NCBI RefSeq assembly: GCF_030272615.1
Contig: NC_081406.1
Span: 479,414,900 to 479,478,899 of the forward strand
Source: Cryptomeria japonica
Lineage: Eukaryota; Streptophyta; Pinopsida; Cupressales; Cupressaceae
Length of the DNA: 64,000 nucleotides
Reading direction: 5' to 3'
This document shows positions 48,479 to 60,927 of this stretch, piece after piece. Each line of letters starts with the position of its first letter. Within the stretch, counting starts at the first letter, position 1. The translations under genes were made by a program, and so were the position numbers. The notes beneath the pieces were generated by a model. That model made no database searches and was not told the origin of the DNA. It saw only the letters and a list, made by a program, of their open reading frames with translations.

Positions 48479-51109
48479 TGTGAGGCCCTACCCCGACTCA
48501 GTTTGACATTTTTAGTTATTTGCATATTGAGACTATTATGAATGCTTTATTTTATGATTTATGGATTTAGAACCTATATGATTTCAGGATTGGATCACAT
48601 TGACATATATTGATGATTTATTCTATGCATGATGATTATGAAACTTTATATGTTGTTAGAATAGAATTATTTTGAAATGGTGAATGTCATGATTGGAACT
48701 GTAGGACTTTATTTTGAAGATAGAAAAATGATGCTTATTTTATGAATGGTTCAATTTTGTGAATTATGTTAATTGCTTATGTGAAATCAAATTTAATTGA
48801 ATGAGATATTGAATTATTGTTGACAATGTATGAGTGTTTGATGTGTAATGAAATCCATGTATTTAATTATGTATAGTTGTGATTATTTGGAATTACTAAT
48901 GTGTTAATTGAGATGCGCAGGAAAATTATCCATGTGACCATGGAATTTATATGGAGAACCAAACCTAGACCAATGTACGTTTGTTAAGCCAGGGGTTGTC
49001 TATTTGGAGAGACAACACCCCGTTTGTAATGTATTTTATTTGTGAAGTGTATGATGCTTGAGTGTTAAAATTAATTTTATGTATATGTGTAATCCTACAA
49101 GAGACAAATTCCATGTGTGGTTTTTAATATTGTATTTTATTGTGTCACTTGACACATGTGCTGATTAGTGTCATTGATTTTGACTTGTCTCTTGGAGGGA
49201 GTTTTGTTTCTACCAAAGCCATTCAAAAACATGAGTGTGGTCCCAAATTTGCCTCGGGTAGGGAGTCTTGGGAGTGGTCAACTCAGGTTTGACCCGTAGG
49301 TAAACTTCAGTTGGGTTTCTAAGGGGTTAAATGGACTCCTAGGGTCAGTTTTAGGACTTTTCCAAAGGTCCAAAGGGTATACCTATGGGTTAGGGGTATT
49401 TTGAAACATGTGACTACTCCCATGTGACTGTTTAGTCACCTCAAAAAGTGGTTCTTCCAAGGTGAGCGAAAATTCAACTTAGAAAGTTCCTCCTAGGATA
49501 GACAACCTTCCCTTTTGATGTCAAACTCTCTTCCCCATCTTCTCTCACCTTTTCCCTTTCCAGTTTTAGTAATATGTAAGAGTTTGGGAAGAGCAACCAA
49601 TGGGAACTCTCACCTCACCCAAGGGGTTGGGAAGTGTGTGAGAGGCCTTCTTAGGCAAGGATTAGGGACTTAGTGAGTAATCACCCACTCTCCATTGTTG
49701 GAGATTATGCATTGTTTGAAAATTAGTAGTAGAATAGAATTTTTGGGAAAGATTGGAGAAAAGTTTGTGTGGAATTGGGTAGCTCATCCCCAACTAAATC
49801 TAACATACCTATTGGCAGAATAAGGTTGGTTTTATTTCCTCTTATTTATGTTGTTTATGTTGTTTTGTTGAAGGAAAGAAATGCTTGTTGAAAGAGATGT
49901 GTTTATGTGAATTGTTGTTAAAAAAAAAAAAGAGTGCAAGTTTTCATTTCTATGTTTTTGTTTATGTGTTCTTGTTTTGGGAGTGTCCAAGACCTCCTAC
50001 TCTTGGGGGAGTAGGATGGTCTTGGGGTGGAAGGAGTATGACAGCCTTGGGTGAGAGGCTCTCCTTATGGAGAGTGATCTCAAGGGTGTCCTTTGTGACC
50101 CTTGCTGCATAGCCTTGTGTATGCATTTGGGGGTCATAAGGGGAGAAAATATGGCCTTTGAGCCTTTGGGGGGCATAAGGTATGTGGATGTATCTTTGTT
50201 GTATTTTGTAATTGCCATGAGGTGGCTTGAATTGTGAAATTTTGGCTTGCAATCTCCCCAATGGTACTTGGTCCACTTCCACCCATGGAATGATCACCAC
50301 AAAAGGTGGTGAGAGTGTAGCTTGGGAAGGGAAGATGTTTGTTGAGTGTTTGCCTTATTTTGTTGTGTTGTTTGCTTGCTTGTAACCCGTTTAATGACTT
50401 GGTTCTCCAAGCTCGGGGGTGGCTTCTAGTAAGCCTAGGCTGGGAGGTGAGCTCTCCATGGTCAAAGTTGTGTTTTGTTGCAGGTTGCTTGGGATGGGAA
50501 AGGAAGGAATTAAAGAGCTTGTTGCTGTTTTGTGTTGCAGATAGTGTAAAAAAAAAAAGAATGTATTCAAGGTTGTAGCTTGTATAAAAAAAAAAGAAAG
50601 TGAGCTATGTTATATTCATTTTCAAGAAAGGAAGTGTAGTCATTTTATTCATATTACCATGAAAAGAAAAAAAAATATTGTTGGGTTTTCAAACCCATTT
50701 GTATTCATATATACTTTGTAATTACATTTGCTATAGAAATATAAATATTTCTCCTACTTGGTTAGTTTTGCAAAAGGAAGAAGAAATGTATTAGTTTGCA
50801 TTTAAATCTCCATGTTTTACAAAAAAAAAGTAGATGCATTTTTGTGTATTCTGAAAATAAAAATTAGTTGTTACTACATGTTCTTTTATGTTGTTATGCT
50901 GCTGCAAATAAATAAATCAGTCATTTACTTTACCCATTTAGTGGAGAAAATAAATCCTATTATAGTAGTCTATTTCTTTTCAAAAAAAAACATTTAGCAT
51001 TTAGTTTTAGTATTTTTTTTCTGTTATAAAATATATATATATTAGGAAATCCTTTATATGCTTTCGAAAGATATACAAAAGTAAAGGTCTCATAAACCTG
51101 CCTAGATGA

Positions 51110-51161
<52 letters not shown>

Positions 51162-51339
51162 GCATTTAAGTGTTATTTTGAAAATCTGTTCATTTTGAAA
51201 AAAAAAGGGAAATCAGATATGTATTTTTACTAAATCTGGTTGCACATACATTTATATAAATATAAACATTTATATTTATATATATATATATATAATTCTG
51301 TTCCTACCTTATAAGAAATTATTGCATGCTAATCCTTTA

Positions 51340-51399
<60 letters not shown>

Positions 51400-51481
51400 G
51401 ATTGTATGTCTTTTTTTTATAAACACAAAAAAAAATATATATCAAACTTCGCAAAGAAAAAGGGTTTGAAAGAAAACCAAA

Positions 51482-51657
51482 CCACTGTGAAAACATAGTG
51501 GCCGGCGTGGCTCAGAACGCCACTGTGGTTTCCCATAGTGGGCGGCACGGGAACCGCCACTGTGAGCAACCACAATGGTGGTGTGGGAGGCGCCCGGCCG
51601 CCACTGTGTTTACGCACAGTGGACGGCGCTCGATCGCACTGTGGGTAAGCACAGTGG
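51482..51657. repeat. Array of five short hairpins (5' LTR)
   Basis: Five CCACTGTG...CACAGTGG inverted repeats (one starts GCACTGTG), loops of 4-6 bases, spaced about 37-40 bp, in GC-rich DNA. Same order as in the 3' LTR. Confidence 0.85.
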
Positions 51658-51924
51658 CGCCCGAGGAAAACCCCCCGCCCACTGCCGTCACCACTCCCGT
51701 ACCCCCCTGCTTCCACTCCCGCATGTTAAGAAAAAAAGACGCCGCTCGGCTCTCCACCCACCGCCATAAAAAAAAAAAAAGAGGGGAATCCACTTCCAGT
51801 TCGGCCTTGCGTGCCGCCTCCCATGGCCGCCGCCACTCTTTCACCTGCACACACACACACCCAGCCCACACATAAAAAGAGAAAATAAAGAACATATGTA
51901 TGTAAAAAAATAAAATAAAACACA

Positions 51925-51950
51925 TGCCCTAACCCTAATTTCGGGTTAGG
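51925..51950. repeat. Inverted telomere-like motif (5' LTR)
   Basis: CCCTAACCCTAATTTCGGGTTAGGG forms a near-palindrome and contains the telobox word AACCCTAA; read here as positions about 51925-51950, repeated at about 61194-61219. Confidence 0.7.
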
Positions 51951-52040
51951 GAAAATTCACTTGGTTACATTTTAAAAGAAAAAAAAAAGTGTGTGTGGGA
52001 TGTTTAAAAGGGGGTTGTTATTTTAAATTAAGTAAAAACA

Positions 52041-52068
52041 CCCCCCCCCCCCCCCCCCCACCCCCCCC
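52041..52068. repeat. C-tract (5' LTR)
   Basis: Nineteen C, one A, eight C. The 3' LTR has about 20 C at 61308-61327. The complementary G-run could form a quadruplex. Confidence 0.9.
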
Positions 52069-52127
52069 GTTCCTATTAGAATATACTTATAAGCATTTAT
52101 ATAAACAACTATAGGCAAACATATATT

Positions 52128-52158
<31 letters not shown>

Positions 52159-52801
52159 CAATATATGTATATATGTATATATGTATATATATATATATAC
52201 AGTTAAACTCTTATATTTATTGTTGAAATAGTTAGTTGTAAAACTAATCAGAGATTTCCTATAGCTTCATTTAAGAGCCAGACTCAGATTTATTTGAGTT
52301 AAGGCTAGGGGGAAATATTGATAACTACCCTTGCATTAGGAAGCTTTAGAAGTTAAATTATCTTGGCCTTCATTAAAATAATTTCATAGCACAAATGCTA
52401 TTATGGGGGTTAGTTTTGACCCTCTAGACAAGTGTTAGATAAATTATTTTTATTGTTAAACTAAGCTAAGGATTATTTAGTCAGTCCCTAGGTAATTTAA
52501 GAACTATAAGAGACTAATGGACAATTAATTTTAAAGATCATACAATAAGTTGAGATTAATTGCTAAGAGAGTTTAATCATTTATTTAAGGAGGAATAGTG
52601 ATTACTCTTGTGGAGAAATATTATCCCGCTTATAACTTGGAAAATTTTATCGCTCGATTAATTTAATTGTTTGATTCACTCAAAACATAGTTAAGACCAG
52701 ACTAGTTGCATTATTTTAATTAAGTTGGTCGTACTAGGTTAAGTATTAAAAAAAAAAAAAAAATTATTCCGTTTGTGCCCAAAAGTTTGGGCATGACATT
52801 T

Positions 52802-52813
52802 TGGTATCAGAGC
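52802..52813 (+). promoter_or_regulatory. Gypsy primer binding site (initiator Met tRNA)
   Basis: Perfect TGGTATCAGAGC three bases after the 5' LTR. Confidence 0.95.
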
Positions 52814-52971
52814 GAGGTTACCAACACTAGGAACCTTACTCCATTACATTTCTCTATAATTATTTAATTAATTAAATTGTATTTATTTTTATTATATTTA
52901 TTTTTAAATTAGCTAAAATATTTCTCCTAGAATAGTTATTTATTTCATTTTATTTTATTTTCTTAAAAAGG

Positions 52972-55900
52972 ATGCCTCCAACTACGCGACAAGCTCGCAA
53001 ACGTGGTAGAGGCCCTAGGCGTGAACGCATGGCACATGGAGAGGTCATTAGGGAGGAATCGATTCAGGAAGTGAACCCAGCAGCTCCTCCCGAATGATCA
53101 GTTGACCCAAACCGAGACATCTTGGTAGCTCTACAGAACCTGATTGGCATAGTTCAGGATAGGCTTCTGGCAGTAGATCATAATGTTGAGAACCAGAACT
53201 CAGGAAGCCACAGGACAGTAGAACGGGAACGGAGTAGGATTCCACCTCCTAATCCCGTAGAGAGTCAGGCTGGGCATGAGCCCGAGTCCATTCACCTACC
53301 AGCACCACCTCCAGTCGTAGCACCAGTGTATTTTGAGAGGGCACGTCGGGATCCAGGGGATCTAATCAGAGAGGTTATGCGTCTTCAGCCACCATCTTTT
53401 GGGGGATCTACCGATGGGGTAGAAGCAGAGGCATGGCTTTTAAGCCTAGATAGGTGCTTTGCATTGCGCTCTTATGAGAGCAATCTAAAAGCACGTGCAG
53501 CGGTTCACCTATTGCGAGGGACAACCTCCACATGGTGGAGACAGGAAGAATATAAGTGTGGCTTAGAGATAGAAACCCTCACTTGGGAGATTTTCACAGA
53601 GAGATTCAGGGAGAGGTACTTATCAGAGCATTTCAGACAGCATAGGGTGGATGAGTTTCATGACCTCCAGCAGAAGGGTCTTTCAGTGACCCAGTACGAG
53701 AACAAATTCTTTGAACTCTTACCGTACGTAGACTACCTGAAAGATGAGAAGCTTCTCGTCAATCGATTTATCAGAGGATTGAATTCTGGCATAGCAGGGC
53801 TAGTGAGGATGGCTGCTCCAGGGAGCCTTTAGGTTGTCGTGGAGAAGGATTTGATAGCCGAGGAGATTCAAATCAAACCCCAGGACTCGAAGGATCAGTT
53901 CCAGAACCGTAACCCTACACCACATACTTATGGGTTTCAGAAACCCCATTGGAAGGGTAACAACAGACACACATTGGGGTTCTCCAAACCCCCTCCTCCG
54001 TAGCAGTCATAGAAAAACTAGAGGCAAAGGCCTCTGCAGAGTCAGTAGGGTGCGAAGCCCAAGCAGTGGCAGTCACAGGGTCAGAGGCGAGATCAGAGAT
54101 CTCAGGCTCCTTACACACCTCCCGCGAGGACTCAGCAGTCCTCCAGAGGTGGATATAGTGGTTCTAGCAGGATAGGGGGACAGTCTTTTTCCAGACCACA
54201 GGGAGTGTAGTTTTAGGCACATGGTGCTTGCTTCACATGTGGAGCCATGGGACACATGGCGAGAGAGTGTCCTCAGTGTCAGATGGTAGGAAATCAGAGG
54301 ATGGCAGCATCAGAGCCGATAGTTGGGGATATGGGCAAGTCCCATAGGGTCTTCGCAGCAGTTGACAACCGCCAGGCAAAGCATCAGGCCACGGTTATTG
54401 AGGTAGCAGGTATGATCAGAGGTAGTAGTGTATCTATGTTATTTGATTCAGGAGCTACTGACTCTTTTATATCTCCATTGGTTGTGGAGCGTTGTGGGCT
54501 AGTGGCAATTAGACAAGAGGTCAGTTGGGAAGTGGAATTAGCTTCAGGGGCTAGAGTGTCAGTGGAATCAGAGGTTAAGGGTTGTCAGCTTCAGATTGGT
54601 AATACCACCACCTTAGTAGACCTTAGAGTTACACCACTCGGATCTTATGGCATCGTACTTGGCATGGATTGGCTTTATGCCCACAGAGCCAAGATGGATT
54701 GTTGCCTGAAAAGGATCGAGTGTGAGGATGATCATGGCTCTCCCATAGTGATCACTGGAATTCAGAGACCCATGTCTCTTCGTATGATCTCCGCCATGCA
54801 GCTTAAGCGGAGCATGCGAAAGGGATGTCAGTTATTTGCCATCACCATTAGTGATAGAGAAGAAGAAGAGGAAAAGGAACCATCTATTGATGACCATCCT
54901 ATCCTTAAGGAATTTTCAGATGTATTTCCTTCAGAATTACCAGGTATGCTGCCCCGTAGAGAGATTGATTTTCATATAGACCTTATTCTAGGAGCCGAAC
55001 CAATTTCATGAGCACCATATAGAATGACCACAAATGAGCTTAATGAGCTCAAGATGCAGCTTGAGGAACTCCTAGAGAAGGGCCACATTCACCCTAGTGT
55101 ATCCCCTTGGGGTGCACCAGTCATCTTTGTGAAGAAGAAGGATGGATCTCTCCGATTGTGCATGGATTACCGTCAGTTGAACAAAGTAACTATCAAGAAC
55201 TGATATCCATTGCCCAGGATCGATGATTTATTTGACCAACTTCAGGGTGCCAAAGTATTTTCCAAGATTGATCTAAAGTCAGGGTACCATCAGTTGAGGA
55301 TAGTGGATAGTGATATCCACAAGACCGCATTTTGCACTAGATATGGCCACTATGAGTTCACCGTGGTCCCATTCGGTCTTACGAATGCCCCAGCAGTTTT
55401 CATGAGTCTCATGAATGGAGTATTCTGCACATTCCTCAACCATTTTGTGATTGTGTTTCTCGATGACATATTGATATATTCATGGAATGAGGAGGAACAT
55501 GAGGAGCACCTAAGACAGGTTTTGCAGTGTTTGAGGGATAATTAGTTGTACGGCAGTTTGTCAAAGTGTGCCTTCTTCAGAACAGAGGTCAGGTACCTTG
55601 GTCATGTTATATCCGGTGATGGGATCTCAGTAGACCCGTCGAAGATCAGAGCCATTATGGATTGGCCAGCGCCTACCAGTGTGATAGAGGTTAGGAGCTT
55701 CATGGGCTTAGTAGGTTATTATCGACGTTTTGTTGAGGGATTCTCTAGAGTTGCTCATCCTATTACTTCTCTTCAGCGCAAAGGGAAGAAATTTGAGTGG
55801 ACGGAGAAGTGCGAGAAGGCCTTTCAGGAACTTAAAAAGGCACTCACTACCACACCTATCCTTGTAGTACCAGATCCTTCAGCTGATTTCATGGTTTGTA

Positions 55901-57710
55901 CAGATGCTTCCCTAGAGGGTTTAGGAGCAGTGCTTATGCAGGGTGGTAGAGCTATAGCTTTTGAGTCTAGGAAACTCAAGACTCACGAGCTTAATTACCC
56001 TACTCATGACCTTGAGCTTGCAGTAGTAGTGCATGCACTTGTGAGATGGAGACATTTCCTTTTGGGTCATCATTTTGAGTTGCACTCAGACCATCAGAGC
56101 CTTCAGTACATATTCACTCAGCCGAATCTTAATGCACGTCAGAGGAGATGGATGGAATTCTTGTGCGAGTACAATTTTGATGTTCACTACATCAAAGGGA
56201 AAGAAAACGTAGTTGCAGATGCTTTGAGTAGGAGACGTCACAAGGTATACACCATATCTATGAGCACGGATTTGAGAGATCGGATCATGCAGAAATTGCC
56301 AGAGGACAGATGGTATTTAGAATTTTGCCAGGCTATTCGATCTCAGGAAACCTTAGAAGGGAAATATGTGGATTATTCCTTAGAGTCTGATGGTTTATTA
56401 TGCCAGAGAGGGCACATCTATGTACCTTCTTCCAGGGGATTGCGGGAGTTCATTATCACAGAGGCTCATAAAGCTCCTTATGCAGCACATCCCCGGGTCA
56501 AGAAGATGCATGCAGACTTGAGGGAATTATACCATTGGCCAGGAATGCGACAGCTTATTGCTGAGTTGGTAGCCCGATGCCTTGAGTGTCAGAGAGTCAA
56601 GGCGGAGCACCGCCATCCAGGTGGGTTGCTCCAATCTCATGCTATACTAGAGTGGAAGTGGGACAATATATCCATCATTGGTCTCCCCATGTCATCTCAT
56701 CGCCATGATGCCATCTTGGTGATGGTTGACAAGTTGACCAAACTGGCTCACTTTTCACCAGTTCGTACCACTTTCACAGCACCAGTAGTAGCATAGGTGT
56801 TTTTGCGAGACATTGTCAGACTTCATGGTGTTCCACGTAAGATCATTTTCGACAGGGATTCCCTCTTCAAAACTTCCTTTTGGAAGGCATTACAGGCAGC
56901 TATGGGTACCAAGCTCAATTTCAGTACAGCCTATCATCCGGAAATGGATGGCCAGACGAGAGATTTAATCAGATGTTAGAGGATATGCTTCGCATGTATT
57001 TCATGGATCACCAGACTAGATGGGAAGAGTACCTTCCCTTAGTAGAGTTTGCCTAGAACAATGGGCATCACAAGTCCTTGGGGATGCCACCCTATCAGGC
57101 ATTATATGGCAGACCTTGTAGGACACCATTGAGTTGGGACCGCATAGAGGACAGAGTTGCTATTGGTCCTGAGATAGTTCGGGATATGGAGCAGCAGGTG
57201 GATTTGATTAGGTAGCATCTTAGAGAGGCGCAGGATAGACAGAAGAAATATGTAGATGCAAAGAGGATAGATCGTAGCTACTTGGTTGGAGACAGAGTCT
57301 TCTTGAGAGTGCGACCGCATAAGAGTCCAATCCATCATGGAAAGGGTTCTAAGCTCGCACCTACATTTGTAGGACCATTTGAGATCCTTGAGAGGATAGG
57401 ACCAGTTGCTTACCGTCTAGCATTACCACCTAGCCTGTCACGCATCCATGATGTGTTTGATGTTTCAGTTTTGAGGAAGTATATCTATGATGAGTCTCAA
57501 ATTCTAGATTGGGATGCCTTATAGGTGGAGTGGGATGGGCAGCTAGCTTTGGAGCCCATTCGCATTTTGGCACGTCGGACACTGGGCCTTCGAGGTCAAG
57601 AGCTGGACCAGGTTAGGGTCCAGTGGGATTGCTATGATGAGGTCACAGCCTCATGGGAGGATGCAGCACGTATGAGATCACAGTACCCCCACCTTTTTGA
57701 TGAACTCTAG
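52972..57710 (+). pseudogene. Gypsy gag-pol polyprotein, decayed
   Basis: Single frame from ATG 52972. Order: basic N-terminus; gag domain (EAWLLSLDRCF to about 53830); CCHC knuckle CFTCGAMGHMAREC (54235-54280); protease LFDSGATDSF (54436); RT with FLDDILIY (about 55460) and [11 protein letters not shown]; RNase [15 protein letters not shown] (55900); integrase zinc-binding His/Cys set (56470-56590); integrase core; chromodomain-like tail WDCYDEVTASWEDAARM (57620-57670). Stops: TAG 53830, 54001, 54010, 54019, 54046, 54208, 54214, 55543, 56794, 57054, 57213, 57522; TGA 53095, 55009, 55201. A one-base loss near 56955 shifts the frame at the expected third catalytic residue. The first catalytic Asp of integrase is also missing, apparently by a short in-frame deletion near 56675. 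The element cannot move by itself. Confidence 0.9.
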
Positions 57711-57726
57711 GAGGAAGTTCATGCCT

Positions 57727-57738
57727 AGAGGGGGAGGG
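57727..57738 (+). promoter_or_regulatory. Gypsy polypurine tract
   Basis: AGAGGGGGAGGG directly abutting the 3' LTR. Confidence 0.9.
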
Positions 57739-60289
57739 TGTGAGGCCCTACCCCGACTCAGTTTGACATTTTTAGTTATTTGCATATTGAGACTATTATG
57801 AATGCTTTATTTTATGCTTTATGGATTTAGAACCTATATGATTTCAGGATTGGATCACATTGACATATATTGATGATTTATTCTATGCATGATGATTATG
57901 AAACTTTATATGTTGTTAGAATAGAATTATTTTGAAATGGTGAATGTCATGATTGGAATTGCAGGACTTTATTTTGAAGATAGAAAAATGATGCTTATTT
58001 TATGAATGGTTCAATTTTGTGAATTATGTTAATTGCTTATGTGAAATCGAATTTAATTGAATGAGATATTGAATTATTGTTGACAATGTATGAGTGTTTG
58101 ATGTGCAATGAAATCCATGTATTTAATTATGTATAATTGTGATTATTTGGAATTACTAATGTGTTAATTGAGATGCGCAGGAAAATTATCCATGTGACCA
58201 TGGAATTTATATGGAGAACCAAACCTAGACCAATGTACGTTTGTTAAGCCAGGGGTTGTCTATTTGGAGAGACAACACCTCGTTTGTAATGTATTTTATT
58301 TGTGAAGTGTATGATGCTTGAGTGTTAAAATTAATTTTATGTATATGTGTAATCCTACAAGAGACAAATTCCATGTGTGGTTTTTAATATTGTATTTTAT
58401 TGTGTCACTTGACACATGTGCTGATTAGTGTCATTGATTTTGACTTGTCTCTTGGAGGGAGTTTTGTTTCTACCAAAGCCATTCAAAAACATGAGTGTGG
58501 TCCCAAATTTGCCTTAGGTAGGGAGTCTTGGGAGTGGTCAACTTAGGTTTGACCCGTAGGTAAACTTCAGTTGGGTTTCTAAGGGGTTAAATGGACTCCT
58601 AGGGTCAGTTTTAGGACTTTTCCAAAGGTCCAAAGGGTATACCTATGGGTTAGGGGTATTTTGAAACATGTGACTACTCCCATGTGACTGTTTAGTCACC
58701 TCAAAAAGTGGTTCTTCCAAGGTGAGCGAAAATTCAACTTAGAAAGTTCCTCTGAGGATAGACAACCTTCCCTTTTGATGTCAAACTCTCTTCCCCATCT
58801 TCTCTCACCTTTTCCCTTTCCAGTTTTAGTAATATGTAAGAGTTTGGGAAGAGCAACCAATGGGAACTCTCACCTCACCCAAGGGGTTGGGAAGTGTGTG
58901 AGAGGCCTTCTTAGGCAAGGATTAGGGACTTAGTGAGTAATCACCCACTCTCCATTGTTGGAGATTATGCATTGTTTGAAAATTAGTAGTAGAATAGAAT
59001 TTTTGGGAAAGATTGGAGAAAAGTTTGTGTGGAACTGGGCAGCTCATCCCCAACTAAATCTAACATACCTATTGGCAGAATAAGGTTGGTTTTATTTCCT
59101 CTTATTTATGTTGTTTATGTTGTTTTGTTGAAGGAAAGAAATGCTTGTTGAAAGAGATGTGTTTATGTGAATTGTTGTTAAAAAAAAAAAAAAGAGTGCA
59201 AGTTTTCATTTCTATGTTTTTGTTTATGTGTTCTTGTTTTGGGAGTGTCCAAGACCTCCTACTCTTGGGGGAGTAGGATGGTCTTGGGGTGGAAGGAGTA
59301 TGACAGCCTTGGGTGAGAGGCTCTCCTTATGGAGAGTGATCTCAAGGGTGTCCTTTGTGACCCTTGCTGCATAGCCTTGTGTATGCATTTGGGGGTCATA
59401 AGGGGAGAAAATATGGCCTTTGAGCCTTTGGGGGGCATAAGGTATGTGGATATATCTTTGTTGTATTTTGTAATTGCCATGAGGTGGCTTGAATTGTGAA
59501 ATTTTGGCTTGCAATCTCCCCAATGGTACTTGGTCCACTTCCACCCATGGAATGATCACCACAAAAGGTGGTGAGAGTGTAGCTTGGGAAGGGAAGATGT
59601 TTGTTGAGTGTTTGCCTTATTTTGTTGTGTTGTTTGCTTTCTTGTAACCCGTTTAGTGACTTGGTTCTCCAAGCTCAGGGGTGGCTTCTAGTAAGCCTAG
59701 GCTGGGAGGTGAGCTCTCCATGGTCAAAGTTGTGTTTTGTTGCAGGTTGCTTGGGATGGGAAAGGAAGGAATTAAAGAGCTTGTTGCTGTTTTGTGTTGC
59801 AGAAATTGTAAAAAAAAAAAAGAATGTATTCAATGTTGTAGCTTGTATAAGAAAAAAAAAAGTGAGCTATGTTATATTCATTTTCAAGAAAGGAAGTGTG
59901 GTCATTTTATTCATATTACCATGAAAAGAAAAAAAAATATTGTTGGGTTTTCAAACCCATTTGTATTCATATATACTTTGTAATTACATTTGCTATAGAA
60001 ATATAAATATTTCTCCTACTTGGTTAGTTTTGCAAAAGAAAGAAGAAATGTATTAGTTTGCATTTAAATCTCCATGTTTTACAAAAAAAAAGTAGATGCA
60101 TTTTTGTGTATTCTGAAAATAAAAATTAGTTGTTACTACATGTTCTTTTATGTTGCTATGCTGCTGCAAATAAATAAATCAGTCATTTACTTTACCCATT
60201 TAGTGCAGAAAATAAATCCTATTATAGTAGTCTATTTCTTTTCAAAAAAAAACATTTAGCATTTAGTTTTAGTATTTTTTTTCTGTTAT

Positions 60290-60292
<3 letters not shown>

Positions 60293-60377
<85 letters not shown>
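60293..60377. repeat. (AT)n microsatellite (3' LTR)
   Basis: About 42 AT units, expanded relative to the 5' LTR. Confidence 0.95.
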
Positions 60378-60380
<3 letters not shown>

Positions 60381-60751
60381 AAATCCTTTATATGCTTTCC
60401 AAAGATATACAAAAGTAAAGGTCTCATAAACCTGCCTAGATGAGTGGTATATATATATATATATTATGCATTTAAGTGTTATTTTGAAAATCTGTTCATT
60501 TTGAAAAAAAAAGGGAAATCAGATATGTATTTTTACTAAATCTGGTTGCACATACATTTATATAAATATAAACATTTATATTTATATATATATATAATTC
60601 TGTTCATACCTTATAAGAAATTATTGCATACTAATCCTTTAAACAACAAATATATATATATATATTTATGATTGTATGTCTTTTTTTTATAAACACAAAA
60701 AAATATATATATCAAACTTCGCAAAGAAAAAGGGTTTGAAAGTAAACCGAA

Positions 60752-60927
60752 CCACTGTGAAAACACAGTGGCCGGCGTGGCTCGGGCCACCACTGTGGTT
60801 TCGCACAATGGGTGGCATGGGAACCGCCACTATGAGCAACCACAGTGGTGGCGCGGGAGGCGCCCGGCCGCCACTGTGTTTACCCACAGTGGACGGCGCT
60901 CGGCCGCATTGTGGGTAAGCACAGTGG
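60752..60927. repeat. Array of five short hairpins (3' LTR)
   Basis: Same five units as 51482-51657. Single-base differences sit in stems, e.g. unit 1 is a perfect CCACTGTG/CACAGTGG stem here but has a C-to-T change in the 5' LTR. Confidence 0.85.

Larger units (their letters stand above)
48479..52798 (+). repeat. Gypsy 5' LTR (4,320 bp)
   Basis: TGTGAGGCCCTACCCCGACT to TTTGGGCATGACA. Contains A-tracts (49920, 50550), (AT)n at 51113-51159 and 51348-51395, the hairpin array 51482-51657, an inverted telomere-like motif near 51925 and a C-tract at 52041-52068. Short ORFs seen in both LTR copies (e.g. 49962-50300 minus) are not supported as genes. Confidence 0.95.

Noticed and set aside
49962-50300. 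112-aa minus-strand ORF, identical again at 59224-59562
   Set aside because: The two copies are the same position in the two LTRs of one recent insertion, so conservation reflects duplication, not selection. The older LTR does not keep it as an ORF.
51483-51875. Overlapping ORFs across the hairpin island (both strands, also 60676-61180)
   Set aside because: GC-rich inverted repeats lack stops in several frames; products are repeats of His-Ser-Gly and have no coding signature.
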